The notes beneath the pieces are model-generated. The model did not search any database. It was not told the origin of the DNA and was given only the letters and a program-made list of their open reading frames with translations. A stretch of 64,000 nt of DNA from Oscillospiraceae bacterium (GTDB lineage Bacteria > Bacillota > Clostridia > Oscillospirales > CAG-272). Made by a program: the position numbers and the translations under genes. How positions within the stretch are numbered: position 1 is the first letter of the stretch; every line of letters starts with the position of its first letter. Positions 43,478 to 52,179 of this stretch are shown here, one piece after another. Where the stretch lies: contig SVTJ01000009.1 of assembly GCA_015063845.1 (NCBI GenBank), positions 16,193-80,192 of the forward strand, read 5' to 3'.

Positions 43478-44521
43478 ATGGTCAACTTATCCTTCCCGGG
43501 GCTTGGAATAGAAAACTTCAAGCTTGACCCCGTCGCTTTTTCCCTTCCCATCTTCGGCGGTATCGAGATAAGATGGTACGGTCTCATAATCACATTCGGC
43601 ATGGTGATCGCGTTTGCATACGCGTCGTACAGAGCAAAGCAGGTGGGTATAAGCTTTGACGATATGCTCGATTTCGTGATATTCACTATTATATTCGGCG
43701 TTATCGGCGCAAGGCTTTATTACGTGCTTATGTCGCTTGATGAGCTAAAAAGCTTTTATGACGTTATCGCTATTTGGAATGGCGGTCTTGCCATTTACGG
43801 AGGCCTCATTGCGGGAGCTGTAACTATTTTTGTCATTTGCAAGATAAAAAAGATAAGCTTTTTCAAGATCGCGGATGCCACCGCACCCGGTGTCATGATA
43901 GCTCAGGCTATGGGCAGATGGGGCAACTTCTTCAACGGAGAAGCATACGGCACGGTAGTCCCCGATGACAGCCCTCTTTACTTTATGCGTATGGGTATTT
44001 TCCCCCACGATATAGACAACGTTTTCGGTATGGCTTACGTTCATCCCACGTTCCTTTACGAGTCGCTCTGGAATATCCTCGGCTTTGTTCTTATCAATAT
44101 CTTCTATAAGAAAAAGAAGTTTGACGGTCAGATATTCTACACCTACATCGCGTGGTACGGCTTTGGAAGAATGTTTATAGAGGGGCTCAGAACGGACAGC
44201 CTTTACGTTGGAGTTTTCAGAATATCCCAGGTGGTCGGCTTCGTTTGCTTTGTTGTCGGCACACTTATGCTGGTGCTTGAGCTGCTCAAGGCACGCCGCG
44301 CCGCTCTTACAGCGCGTGATTACGACCCCGCTTATCCGAAGTTCGCGACGACCGCTTCAATGAACGCTGAAGCTGCAAAAATTGACGGTGAGCCCGAGCA
44401 GAGTGCCGAGAGCGACGGCGAAGACGAGAACACCGAGCCGCCCGAATACGTAGACGTTTCAAACAAAATAGACAAGCTTTTTACAAAAGAGGGAGACAAT
44501 AACGATGGCAAAGATAATTGA
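43478..44521 (+). CDS. lgt: Prolipoprotein diacylglyceryl transferase
   Basis: Integral membrane enzyme that transfers diacylglycerol from phosphatidylglycerol to the lipobox cysteine, 347 residues. The N-terminal IRWYGLIITFGMVIAF, several further helices and the Lgt signature GRWGNFFNGEAYG (146-158) are present. The last about 70 residues (275-347) form a hydrophilic, strongly acidic tail rich in Glu and Asp that ordinary Lgt lacks. Its 3' end overlaps folD by 17 nt. It makes lipoprotein maturation possible together with LspA encoded elsewhere. Confidence 0.94.
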   Translation: MVNLSFPGLGIENFKLDPVAFSLPIFGGIEIRWYGLIITFGMVIAFAYASYRAKQVGISFDDMLDFVIFTIIFGVIGARLYYVLMSLDELKSFYDVIAIWNGGLAIYGGLIAGAVTIFVICKIKKISFFKIADATAPGVMIAQAMGRWGNFFNGEAYGTVVPDDSPLYFMRMGIFPHDIDNVFGMAYVHPTFLYESLWNILGFVLINIFYKKKKFDGQIFYTYIAWYGFGRMFIEGLRTDSLYVGVFRISQVVGFVCFVVGTLMLVLELLKARRAALTARDYDPAYPKFATTASMNAEAAKIDGEPEQSAESDGEDENTEPPEYVDVSNKIDKLFTKEGDNNDGKDN

Positions 44522-45356
44522 CGGAAAAGCAATATCCGCGCAGATACGCGAGGAGATAAAAAAAGAGACTGAACAGTTTGCGGCTGAACACGGCTTCAGA
44601 CCCGGTCTTGCAGTAATAATCGTTGGCGAGGACCCCGCATCTCAGGTGTACGTACGCAACAAGCGCCGCGCTTGTGACGAGGTTGGATTTTATTCCGAGG
44701 CTTACGAGCTTCCCGCAAGCACAACGCAAGATGAGCTTAACTCTCTCGTTGACAAGCTAAATGCGGACAAGGCGATACACGGCATACTCTGCCAGCTTCC
44801 CCTGCCCCGTCACCTTGATGAAAATCAGGTGATACTTCGCATCGACCCCAAAAAGGACGTTGACGCGTTCCACCCTTATAACGTGGGCAAGATAATGATA
44901 GGTGACTATTCATTCCTGCCCTGCACACCCGCGGGAGTTATGGCGCTTCTTGAGAGAAGTGGGATAGACGTTTGCGGTAAGGAGTGCGTGGTAGTAGGAC
45001 GTTCCAATATAGTTGGAAAACCTCAGGCAATGCTTCTGCTTCACAAGAGCGGAACAGTAACCGTTTGCCACAGCAAGACACGCGACCTCGCAGAGGTCTG
45101 CCGCAGAGCGGATATTCTCGTTGCGGCTATCGGAAAGGCTGACTTCTTTACTGGAGATATGATAAAAGAGGGTGCTGTGGTCATAGACGTTGGTATGAAC
45201 AGACGAGCTGACGGAAAGCTCACGGGCGACGTTGACTTCGCGACCGTCGAGCCGAAAGCATCTTATATCACCCCCGTCCCGGGCGGCGTTGGACCTATGA
45301 CGATAACAATGCTTATGCAGAACACACTCACAGCAGCAAAGGATTCGGTCAAATAA
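44505..45356 (+). CDS. folD: Bifunctional methylenetetrahydrofolate dehydrogenase/cyclohydrolase
   Basis: Folate one-carbon enzyme (5,10-methylene-THF to 10-formyl-THF), 283 residues. The catalytic lysine is Lys53 in VYVRNKRRAC. The signature segments are GILCQLPLPRHLD, DVDAFHP, VVGRSNIVGKPQAMLLL and the C-terminal TPVPGGVGPMTITMLM. GGAG lies inside the end of lgt, so translation is coupled. Last gene of the operon. Confidence 0.96.
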   Translation: MAKIIDGKAISAQIREEIKKETEQFAAEHGFRPGLAVIIVGEDPASQVYVRNKRRACDEVGFYSEAYELPASTTQDELNSLVDKLNADKAIHGILCQLPLPRHLDENQVILRIDPKKDVDAFHPYNVGKIMIGDYSFLPCTPAGVMALLERSGIDVCGKECVVVGRSNIVGKPQAMLLLHKSGTVTVCHSKTRDLAEVCRRADILVAAIGKADFFTGDMIKEGAVVIDVGMNRRADGKLTGDVDFATVEPKASYITPVPGGVGPMTITMLMQNTLTAAKDSVK

Positions 45357-45373
45357 CAGAGCAAATAAACTCA

Positions 45374-45406
45374 TCGGGTGTTCCTTTTTAGGAACACCCG
45401 ATTTTG
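45374..45406 (+). terminator. Terminator of the ymfF-folD operon
   Basis: TCGGGTGTTCC and GGAACACCCGA pair around TTTTTA and are followed by TTTTGTTT. Confidence 0.92.
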
Positions 45407-45434
45407 TTTAAGGGAGTAAAAATCTCGTTTAATT

Positions 45435-45880
45435 AAATTAGGATTTATCGGTGTGTTCGCACAGCACCCATTATTGAAAGTTTTGATAAAACTTTTTCAA
45501 AAGTTTTCGCGCTCAAGCCGCGTAGGCTTGTCGCTCGTCGCAACGAGCGAAACACCCTCACGGTCACGGTGGGTCTATGGTTGAGCAAGCTCAACCGTAA
45601 GGTTTCGCAAAGCGAAACGTTTAGGGACCTCCCAGCCGCTCTCCGCAGAGAGCGGAACACCCCTTATTAACACAAAGTTACTTTATGCTACAATAGGGGA
45701 TTTCGCTGCCTGCGGGCAGCGCTCGGGGGTTCCCCCCGAACTCCCTTCTCAGCGTAAGGAGTTCCGCTCTCTGCGGAGAGCGGCAATGGGCGCCGCCCCT
45801 TGACCCCGCAAGTTTTTGAAAAAACTTGACTAAAACTTTTAAGAGGGGTGCTGTGCGAACACACCGATAAATCCTAATTT
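45435..45880. mobile_element. Inverted-repeat element, copy 1 (446 bp)
   Basis: Both ends are identical for 35 bp, starting AAATTAGGATTTATCGGTGT and continuing through GTTCGCACAGCACCC. The inverted similarity then continues to about 75 bp (AAAGTTTT...TTTTTCAAAA). The interior holds further hairpins: CGCTCTCCGCAGAGAGCG, GCTGCCTGCGGGCAGC, and GGTTGAGCAAGCTCAACC. It has no credible gene and no transposase. No target-site duplication could be seen. It lies between the convergent folD and surface-protein terminators and accounts for nearly all of the 45408-45967 gap. Confidence 0.78.
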
Positions 45881-45905
45881 GACACACAAACACGTATTCA
45901 AAGAA

Positions 45906-45937
45906 AAGCCGCCCGTGGAAACCACGGGCGGCTTGTT
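45906..45937 (-). terminator. Terminator of the surface protein gene
   Basis: AAGCCGCCCGTGG and CCACGGGCGGCTT form a 13-bp stem around AAA; on the minus strand it is followed by TTTTC. Confidence 0.9.
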
Positions 45938-45967
45938 TGTTTAAGTTTTAGTGTGACTGTTTTTTAA

Positions 45968-48439
45968 TCAGTCCTCGCGCTTCTTGGATACGATACCGCA
46001 AGCAAGTCCTGCAACTGCAAGAACTGCAACTGCGCCTACGCCGATAGAGTTCTTACAACCCTTTTCCTCAGCAGGAGCATCAGTAGCGGGTGCATCTGTT
46101 GCGGGAGCGTCAGCTGCGGGTGCGTCAAGCTTAGCTATAGCCTCGGTCTTTGTTGCGCCACAGTCTGCACATGTGTAAGTCTTAACGCCCTCTGCCTCAG
46201 TTGTAGCAGCTGTCGTTACCTCACCGTCATTCCATGCGTGATCTGCTGTAATGACGTCTCCGCAAGCACACGTCTTAGAGTGCTTAGCGTCATCTACCTT
46301 TGTCCAATCGCCGTGAGCGTGCTCGGTCGTCTTTTCGATATCCTCTGTCTTTGTTGCACCACATCCGGTAGCTGTACATGTGTACGTCTTAACACCCTTT
46401 GTTGTGTGAGTTGCGGGAGTTGTTTCAACACCTGCATCCCATGTATGGTTCTCGAAAACATCTGCATCGGAAGAACAATCGCAAACCTTCTTGTGCTGGT
46501 TATCGTCAACCTTTATCCAGTTGCCGTAGGAGTGTCCCTTTGCAGCTGAAGGCTCTGACTTTGTGCTGTTACATGCAGAACATGTGTATGTGAGAGTACC
46601 GGGTGCTGTATGAGTTGCGCTGTCAACGCCATCGCCCCATACATGAGCACAGTCGGGATCGATTATAGACATATTGATAACCTTTCCTGCAATGGTCGTA
46701 TTAACTACAGTCATAGAGCCCTTAAGGAAGGGGTTAACAGTAAGAGTTGTTGCCTCTGCACTGGAAGAAAGCGTACAGTTCTCTATTCTAAGCTTAAGGT
46801 CGATAGCATCCAGAGGAGTGCTCTTCGATGTAGGACGGATAGCATATGCACCTGCGGAAACAATGGTAGCATTCTTTATTGTGATCTCACCTGACCAAAC
46901 GGTCATTCCGCTTGTTGTACAGTTGATTGTCTTGTCGTTACCGTCAAGTGTCATCTTCTGATGTCTGTTGAGTATAACGATTGCCTTAATAGAAACGTCC
47001 TTAAGAAGCTTCACTGTGGAATCCTTATCAGCAACACCATTGAGTGCCAATGTGATAGCGGGCACCTCAATAGTTACTGTTTCCGCTTCATTTTTACGGA
47101 TATAATCAGTAAGATAATATACTCTGCCGTCAGAGTTAGTTACCATAACGGAAGCATTCTCGGGAGCTGTTGTGGGCTGAACATAATTAATAGTATACTT
47201 TGTAACGCCTGTGAACTCCTTACCGTAAACGGTTACTGTCTGATTTTCTACGGTAGTTGCAGTATACTGATCAGCGGGAACGTGCTGGATTGTTGCCGCT
47301 GCCTTATTAACTACGGACATAAGGTTATCTTCACGGCTGGGCAGTGTAGTATAGAAGTTTCCGCCGTAAATGTTAGTGTTGATCTTTGTAAGCTCTGTAT
47401 CATTCATAGCTGAAGAGCTACCGGAGAAGTTACCGATAAGCTGAGTAGAACCTGAAGTCATATCATCTGCCATAAAGGAGTAGAAGTTTCCACCGAAGAT
47501 ATTGAAGAAGCCTACGCAATTAGGTTTACTGCTGGAGATACCTGCCAAGAATACAAAGTCTCTGTGATTATTCGAACCGGTAGATCTGCCTGAGAACGAT
47601 GCGAAATCACCGCCGTGGATGTTAACTATACCGCCTTGATCAGCACGGATAACCGCTCCGTCTGTTGCTGCCTTTCTGTTGACCACAGGCTTTATAAACG
47701 TACCGCTGTATACGGTAAGAGAAGCAGTTGCATCAACAAGTTTGGTTTGAAGTGAGGAGTTAAGTACACGAGCAACGAACGTACAGTCCTCACCAACGAA
47801 GTTACCGCTATTTACTACTACGTTACCGCTTCCTACGTATAAAACGTATCCGTTGGTACCGTATGCCTTATATTCACCGCCATTGACAACGAGATTACAT
47901 CTTGCGTTGTTAGAAACGTAGAGCGCGTAAGAGCACTTTGCTGTGTCGTATTCAGAGATGGTCTCGTTTGACTTTGTTCCGCCGGAATAAACGTTTACGT
48001 CATTAAACGTAAGGTTTGATGCATCCTTGATACGAATACCGTTTGCCTTTGTTACAAGCGTAAGATCGTTAACCTCTGCATATGCAGAAGAAAAGTAAAC
48101 AAGATAGTTGTTTGTATCAGGAGCTGTTGCTGTACTTGTAATAGTGTGATCATTACCATTAATGGTCCAAGTACTTGTTGCGACGTTCAAATTGCCGAAA
48201 GTAAGGCTGGCAATAGTAAAGTCCTTAACGATCTCTACCGTACCACCTGAGGTTGCAGCAGTGAGAGCTGCCTGGAAGCCGTCGGCATTAACTTCTGTTC
48301 CGTTTACAAGAGCAACTGTATCAGCCGCATATGTAGGAGTAGAAGCTGTGCTAGCCGATGCGATTACCGCACCGAGCGGGAGCATCATAGCGATCATAAT
48401 AGCCGCCAATAATGCTGACAAAATTTTCTTTGTTTTCAT
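45968..48439 (-). CDS. Large secreted surface protein with beta-helix-like body and Cys-rich repeats
   Basis: An 823-residue exported protein. A signal peptide covers residues 1 to about 29 (MKTKKILSALLAAIMIAMML, ending in ASA). The body (about 40-620) is rich in short Asn/Gly/Val/Thr strands typical of a right-handed beta-helix. At about 640-790 there are three repeats of the form HxWxxG...ATxxxxGxxTYTCxxC..TKxE, with CxC or CxxC pairs. An Ala/Pro/Thr/Asp linker follows, then a single C-terminal hydrophobic helix and KKRED. There is no LPXTG motif. The ATG at 48437-48439 follows AAGGA. The ligand is unknown. Confidence 0.85.
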   Translation of the reverse strand: MKTKKILSALLAAIMIAMMLPLGAVIASASTASTPTYAADTVALVNGTEVNADGFQAALTAATSGGTVEIVKDFTIASLTFGNLNVATSTWTINGNDHTITSTATAPDTNNYLVYFSSAYAEVNDLTLVTKANGIRIKDASNLTFNDVNVYSGGTKSNETISEYDTAKCSYALYVSNNARCNLVVNGGEYKAYGTNGYVLYVGSGNVVVNSGNFVGEDCTFVARVLNSSLQTKLVDATASLTVYSGTFIKPVVNRKAATDGAVIRADQGGIVNIHGGDFASFSGRSTGSNNHRDFVFLAGISSSKPNCVGFFNIFGGNFYSFMADDMTSGSTQLIGNFSGSSSAMNDTELTKINTNIYGGNFYTTLPSREDNLMSVVNKAAATIQHVPADQYTATTVENQTVTVYGKEFTGVTKYTINYVQPTTAPENASVMVTNSDGRVYYLTDYIRKNEAETVTIEVPAITLALNGVADKDSTVKLLKDVSIKAIVILNRHQKMTLDGNDKTINCTTSGMTVWSGEITIKNATIVSAGAYAIRPTSKSTPLDAIDLKLRIENCTLSSSAEATTLTVNPFLKGSMTVVNTTIAGKVINMSIIDPDCAHVWGDGVDSATHTAPGTLTYTCSACNSTKSEPSAAKGHSYGNWIKVDDNQHKKVCDCSSDADVFENHTWDAGVETTPATHTTKGVKTYTCTATGCGATKTEDIEKTTEHAHGDWTKVDDAKHSKTCACGDVITADHAWNDGEVTTAATTEAEGVKTYTCADCGATKTEAIAKLDAPAADAPATDAPATDAPAEEKGCKNSIGVGAVAVLAVAGLACGIVSKKRED

Positions 48440-48548
48440 TCTTTTGAGTTCCTTTCTGAGAATGTAATTTCGTTGCAAAGCAAAACGCCTATGAGCAATT
48501 TTCCGACAACACCCACGCGGCGCTTTACTTTGCTAACATTATATAGAT

Positions 48549-48577
48549 ATTTTATCACATTACCCTCAATTTGTCAA
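48549..48577 (-). promoter_or_regulatory. Sigma-A promoter of the surface protein gene
   Basis: Minus strand TTGACA (48572-48577), 17-bp spacer, TAAAAT (48549-48554). Confidence 0.8.
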
Positions 48578-48685
48578 CGCACTATTTGTACAAAAACACC
48601 ACATATTTTTGTGTAAATAGACAATTTTTCGCTTTGATCACTCAAATGTTTTTACCCAAAGAAAATGCATCGGTATTTACACGTC

Positions 48686-49007
48686 AAATTAGGATTTATC
48701 GGGGACGCGTTTTTTGAGGGAAATTTTTTGAGGGAAACTTCTTGAAAGAAGTTTCCCTCAAACTCCCTTCAAGAACTTTAAAACAAAATAGTATTGTTAC
48801 AGCCATAGGAAATATATAACTTTATTGTTTTTCTCTGAGGTAAAAACTCGTCGGACCCTACGTACCGACGAGTTTTATGGGTATTTGAAAGTTTTGCACT
48901 GCAAAGAGTTTTTCAGCCCAATTAAAAAAATAATAATTTCTTTGTGTTAAAGTTCTTAGAGGGGGACACTCGCAAGCCTGTGCGAACACATCGATAAATC
49001 CTAATTT
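48686..49007. mobile_element. Inverted-repeat element, copy 2 (322 bp)
   Basis: Left end AAATTAGGATTTATCGG; right end is its complement, reading TGTGCGAACACATCGATAAA and ending CCTAATTT. The right arm matches copy 1 for about 28 bp. Inside are two near-copies of TTTTTTGAGGGAAA, the hairpin GGGAAACTTC/GAAGTTTCCC, and a hairpin AACTCGTCGG/CCGACGAGTT at 48847-48876. No gene. It lies between the divergent surface-protein promoter and gapA; 49008-49262 beyond it is AT-rich leader. Confidence 0.72.
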
Positions 49008-49175
49008 ATCACCGTTAAATTTCATTTTCCGATCCTTTTAATTACACAAAATATCCCCTTCCCCTTCTATTGGGTCTTTGTCAATTATGCATAGGCAAAA
49101 TAACTATAAATTATAAAAAAAAGAGAAAAAATAGTGCAAAGTTACAAAATTGATAAAATTTCGTCAAACCTCTTG

Positions 49176-49181
49176 TATAAT
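49176..49181 (+). promoter_or_regulatory. Probable -10 box of the gapA promoter
   Basis: TATAAT 82 nt before the gapA start. A convincing -35 at 17 bp is not present; TTGATA lies 20 bp upstream. The region around it (49008-49262) is very AT-rich and contains no gene. Confidence 0.5.
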
Positions 49182-49262
49182 TAAGGAAAATGAGTTAAAA
49201 TATATAATTGAAATAAACTGTTTTATGCAGTGAAAAATTTATATTAACGGAGGACACTAAAA

Positions 49263-50276
49263 ATGTCAGTTAAAGTTGCTATTAACGGCTTTGGCCGTAT
49301 CGGACGTCTTGCATTCAGACAGATGTTCGGCGCAGAGGGTTACGAGATCGTTGCTATCAACGACCTTACAAAGCCCGAAATGCTCGCTCACCTTCTCAAG
49401 TACGACACCGCTCAGGGTCGTTACGACGGACACACCGTTGTTGCAGGTGAGGACACCATCACTGTTGATGGAAAGACAATCAAGATCTACGCTGAGAAGG
49501 ACGCTGCAAACTGTCCTTGGGGCGCACTTGATGTAGACGTTGTTCTCGAGTGCACAGGTTTCTACTGCTCCACTGAGAAGTCCATGGCTCACATTAATGC
49601 AGGCGCTAAGAAGGTCGTTATCTCTGCTCCCGCAGGAAAGGACCTCAAGACTATCGTATACAGTGTTAACGAGAAGACTCTTACAGCTGATGACAAGATC
49701 ATCTCCGCTGCTTCTTGTACAACAAACTGCCTCGCTCCTATGGCTAAGGCTCTCAATGATTACGCTCCCATCCAGAGCGGTATCATGACAACTGTTCACG
49801 CTTACACAGGTGACCAGATGATCCTCGATGGTCCTCACAGAAAGGGTGACCTCAGAAGAGCACGTGCAGGCGCACAGAACATCGTTCCTAACTCCACCGG
49901 TGCTGCAAAGGCAATCGGTCTCGTTATCCCCGAGCTCAACGGCAAGCTCATCGGCTCTGCTCAGAGAGTTCCTACCTGCACAGGTTCTACAACTATCCTT
50001 GTTGCAGTTGTTAAGGGTAAGGACGTAACTGTTGAGGGTATCAACGCTGCTATGAAGGCTGCTGCTTCCGAGTCCTTCGGTTACAACGAGGATCAGATCG
50101 TTTCTTCCGATATCATCGGTATCCGTTACGGTTCTCTCTTCGATGCAACTCAGACAATGGTTGCAAAGATCGACGACGACACATACCAGGTTCAGGTTGT
50201 TTCTTGGTACGACAACGAGAACTCCTACACCAGCCAGATGGTTCGTACGATCAAGTACTTCGCAGAGCTCAACTAA
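49263..50276 (+). CDS. gap: Glyceraldehyde-3-phosphate dehydrogenase, type I
   Basis: Glycolytic NAD-dependent GAPDH of 337 residues. The N-terminal NAD motif is NGFGRIGR, and the catalytic cysteine Cys152 is in [12 protein letters not shown]. The phosphate-binding [40 protein letters not shown] and the C-terminal [15 protein letters not shown] are intact. Its codon use is strongly biased, as expected for a highly expressed gene. GGAGG lies 10 nt before the ATG. Monocistronic with a strong terminator. Confidence 0.97.
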   Translation: MSVKVAINGFGRIGRLAFRQMFGAEGYEIVAINDLTKPEMLAHLLKYDTAQGRYDGHTVVAGEDTITVDGKTIKIYAEKDAANCPWGALDVDVVLECTGFYCSTEKSMAHINAGAKKVVISAPAGKDLKTIVYSVNEKTLTADDKIISAASCTTNCLAPMAKALNDYAPIQSGIMTTVHAYTGDQMILDGPHRKGDLRRARAGAQNIVPNSTGAAKAIGLVIPELNGKLIGSAQRVPTCTGSTTILVAVVKGKDVTVEGINAAMKAAASESFGYNEDQIVSSDIIGIRYGSLFDATQTMVAKIDDDTYQVQVVSWYDNENSYTSQMVRTIKYFAELN

Positions 50277-50298
50277 TTTTAGTTCACTTTGTAAAATT

Positions 50299-50328
50299 GA
50301 CCGACACGCTTGCGTGTCGGTCTTTTTT
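50299..50328 (+). terminator. Terminator of gap
   Basis: GACCGACACG and CGTGTCGGTC pair around CTTG, then TTTTTT. Confidence 0.93.
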
Positions 50329-50337
50329 ATTCTATAA

Positions 50338-50370
50338 AAAAAGCGGAGCTTTCGATCAAAAGCTCCGCCT
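50338..50370 (-). terminator. Terminator of gdhA
   Basis: GCGGAGCTTT and AAAGCTCCGC pair around a short loop; A and T runs flank both sides, so it may act in both directions. It is 13 nt past the gdhA stop. Confidence 0.85.
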
Positions 50371-50382
50371 TATTTTTTTTAA

Positions 50383-51735
50383 TTAGCAAACGCCCTGAGC
50401 CTTCATAGCCTCTGCGACCTTAACAAAGCCCGCAATATTTGCGCCTGCAACGAGGTCGTCACCAAGACCGTAGTCATTTGCAGCCTTGATAGAAGCGTCA
50501 AAGATATTCTTCATGATGTCCTTGAGCTTCTCGTCAACTTCCTCTGCGCTCCAAGCATAACGCATGGAGTTCTGAGACATTTCAAGACCCGATACCGAAA
50601 CGCCACCTGCGTTAACTGCCTTAGAAGGAGCAACGATAACGCCGTTAGCCTTAAGATATGCAACAGCCTCGTTGGTCGTAGGCATATTGGATACCTCAAC
50701 GTAGTACTTGATGCCGTTTGCAACGATCATCTCAGCTTCCTTCATGTCAACCTCATTCTGGGTTGCACAAGGCATAAGGATATCTGCCTTTACGCCCCAA
50801 GGCTTCTGACCCGCGAAGAACTCAACGCCGAACTTATCTGCGTAGTCCTGAACTCTGTTACGGCAGGAAGCACGCATCTCGAGCATGTAAGCGATCTTTT
50901 CCTCGGTAACAACACCGTCGGGATCGTAAACGTATCCGTCGGGACCGGAGATAGCAACTACCTTACCGCCAAGCTCTGCAACCTTCTTAGCCGTACCCCA
51001 AGCAACGTTACCGAAGCCGGAGATGACAACTGTCTTACCCTTGATAGTGTCGCCGAAGTGCTCGAGCATATTTACTGTGTAGTAAACTGCGCCGAAGCCT
51101 GTTGCCTCGGGACGAATAAGAGAACCGCCGTAGGGTATTCCCTTACCTGTAAGAACGCCCGTGAACTCGTCACGAAGTCTCTTGTACTGACCGAAGAGAT
51201 AACCGATCTCGCGAGCACCTACGCCGATGTCACCTGCGGGAACGTCGGTATCTGCGCCGATGTACTTCTGAAGCTCTGTCATAAAGCTCTGGCAGAAGCG
51301 CATAACCTCTGCATCGGACTTGCCCTGAGGATCGAAGTCTGAGCCGCCCTTGCCGCCGCCCATGGGGAGAGAGGTAAGAGAGTTCTTGAAGGTCTGCTCG
51401 AAGCCGAGGAACTTGATTATGCTCTCGTTAACGGAGGGGTGAAAACGAAGACCGCCCTTGTACGGACCGATCGCGCTGTTAAACTGGATTCTGAAGCCGC
51501 GGTTTACCTGAACCACGCCATTATCGTCTACCCACGGAACTCTGAACTTGATAATTCTCTCAGGCTCTACCATTCTTTCGAGAACGCCGCTTGTTATGTA
51601 ATCGGGGCGCTGCTCGATAACAGGCTCGATAGACTCAAGGACTTCCTTGACTGTCTGATGGAACTCAGGCTCGTTGGGGTTTCTCTTAACTACTCTTTCC
51701 ATAAGCTCGTTAAGATACTGATTTTTGAAGCTCAT
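50383..51735 (-). CDS. gdhA: Glutamate dehydrogenase
   Basis: Hexameric 450-residue enzyme interconverting glutamate and 2-oxoglutarate plus ammonia. FRIQFNSAIGPYKGGLRFHP, the catalytic-lysine region LPMGGGKGGSDFDP, and the Rossmann motif SGFGNVAWGTAKK are present. The size and motifs match the subfamily I enzymes that are often NADP-dependent; the coenzyme is not certain. Strong codon bias. It is transcribed alone from a full-consensus promoter. Confidence 0.96.
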   Translation of the reverse strand: MSFKNQYLNELMERVVKRNPNEPEFHQTVKEVLESIEPVIEQRPDYITSGVLERMVEPERIIKFRVPWVDDNGVVQVNRGFRIQFNSAIGPYKGGLRFHPSVNESIIKFLGFEQTFKNSLTSLPMGGGKGGSDFDPQGKSDAEVMRFCQSFMTELQKYIGADTDVPAGDIGVGAREIGYLFGQYKRLRDEFTGVLTGKGIPYGGSLIRPEATGFGAVYYTVNMLEHFGDTIKGKTVVISGFGNVAWGTAKKVAELGGKVVAISGPDGYVYDPDGVVTEEKIAYMLEMRASCRNRVQDYADKFGVEFFAGQKPWGVKADILMPCATQNEVDMKEAEMIVANGIKYYVEVSNMPTTNEAVAYLKANGVIVAPSKAVNAGGVSVSGLEMSQNSMRYAWSAEEVDEKLKDIMKNIFDASIKAANDYGLGDDLVAGANIAGFVKVAEAMKAQGVC

Positions 51736-51808
51736 TTTTGTATACCTTCCTTTTTTAGTATAGACATATTAGTACGCAAAAAAAGTATATGCTTTTTTTG
51801 ACCTTTTA

Positions 51809-51837
51809 ATTATAGCACAACACACTTTTGGTGTCAA
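51809..51837 (-). promoter_or_regulatory. Sigma-A promoter of gdhA
   Basis: Minus strand TTGACA (51832-51837), 17-bp spacer, TATAAT (51809-51814). Confidence 0.9.
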
Positions 51838-51911
51838 TAAATTTCCAAAGATTTTGCAAGATTTTTTTAAAAACTTTCATAATCATCTGCCATAGCTACG
51901 GTTGAACTGTT

Positions 51912-52135
51912 AAATTAGGATTTGTCGGTGAATTGTTTGTGTTGTAAAATGGGTCGTCGGGGACGTCGACCCCTACAAGCTCCCAATATAAATTGCCATA
52001 AAAGTTATTTGTGGTATCCCTTAAATCTTTATTAAATAACATATAATACGAATATGTTCACTTACCCATTGTAGGGGTCGACGTCCCCGTCGACCCGTTC
52101 GGTACACATATCTAACTATTCGACAAATCCTAATT
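51912..52135. mobile_element. Inverted-repeat element, copy 3 (224 bp)
   Basis: Left end AAATTAGGATTTGTCGGTG at 51912; the right end is its complement (CGACAAATCCTAATT, ending 52135). Inside each end lies an inverted copy of a second palindrome, GGGACGTCGACCCCTACA. The core is AT-rich and contains ACGAATATGTTCACTTACCC. Its interior is the same as that of copy 5 at 63820. No gene. It fills most of the 51838-52140 gap between gdhA and the GH2 gene. Confidence 0.78.
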
Positions 52136-52140
52136 CAATC

Positions 52141-52178
52141 AAAAAAGCAACACGGCTCACCGAGCCGTGTTGCTTTTT
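52141..52178 (-). terminator. Terminator of the GH2 gene
   Basis: AAAAGCAACACGGCTC and GAGCCGTGTTGCTTTT pair around ACC; the hairpin starts at the GH2 stop. Confidence 0.92.
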
Positions 52179-52179
52179 A

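Noticed and set aside
45435..45880. Target-site duplications flanking the inverted-repeat elements
   Set aside because: Flanks of copies 0 to 4 were compared and no direct repeat longer than two bases could be confirmed by eye.
45445..45893. Two 71-codon open frames inside inverted-repeat element copy 1
   Set aside because: Their similarity to each other follows from the inverted ends; no ribosome binding site.
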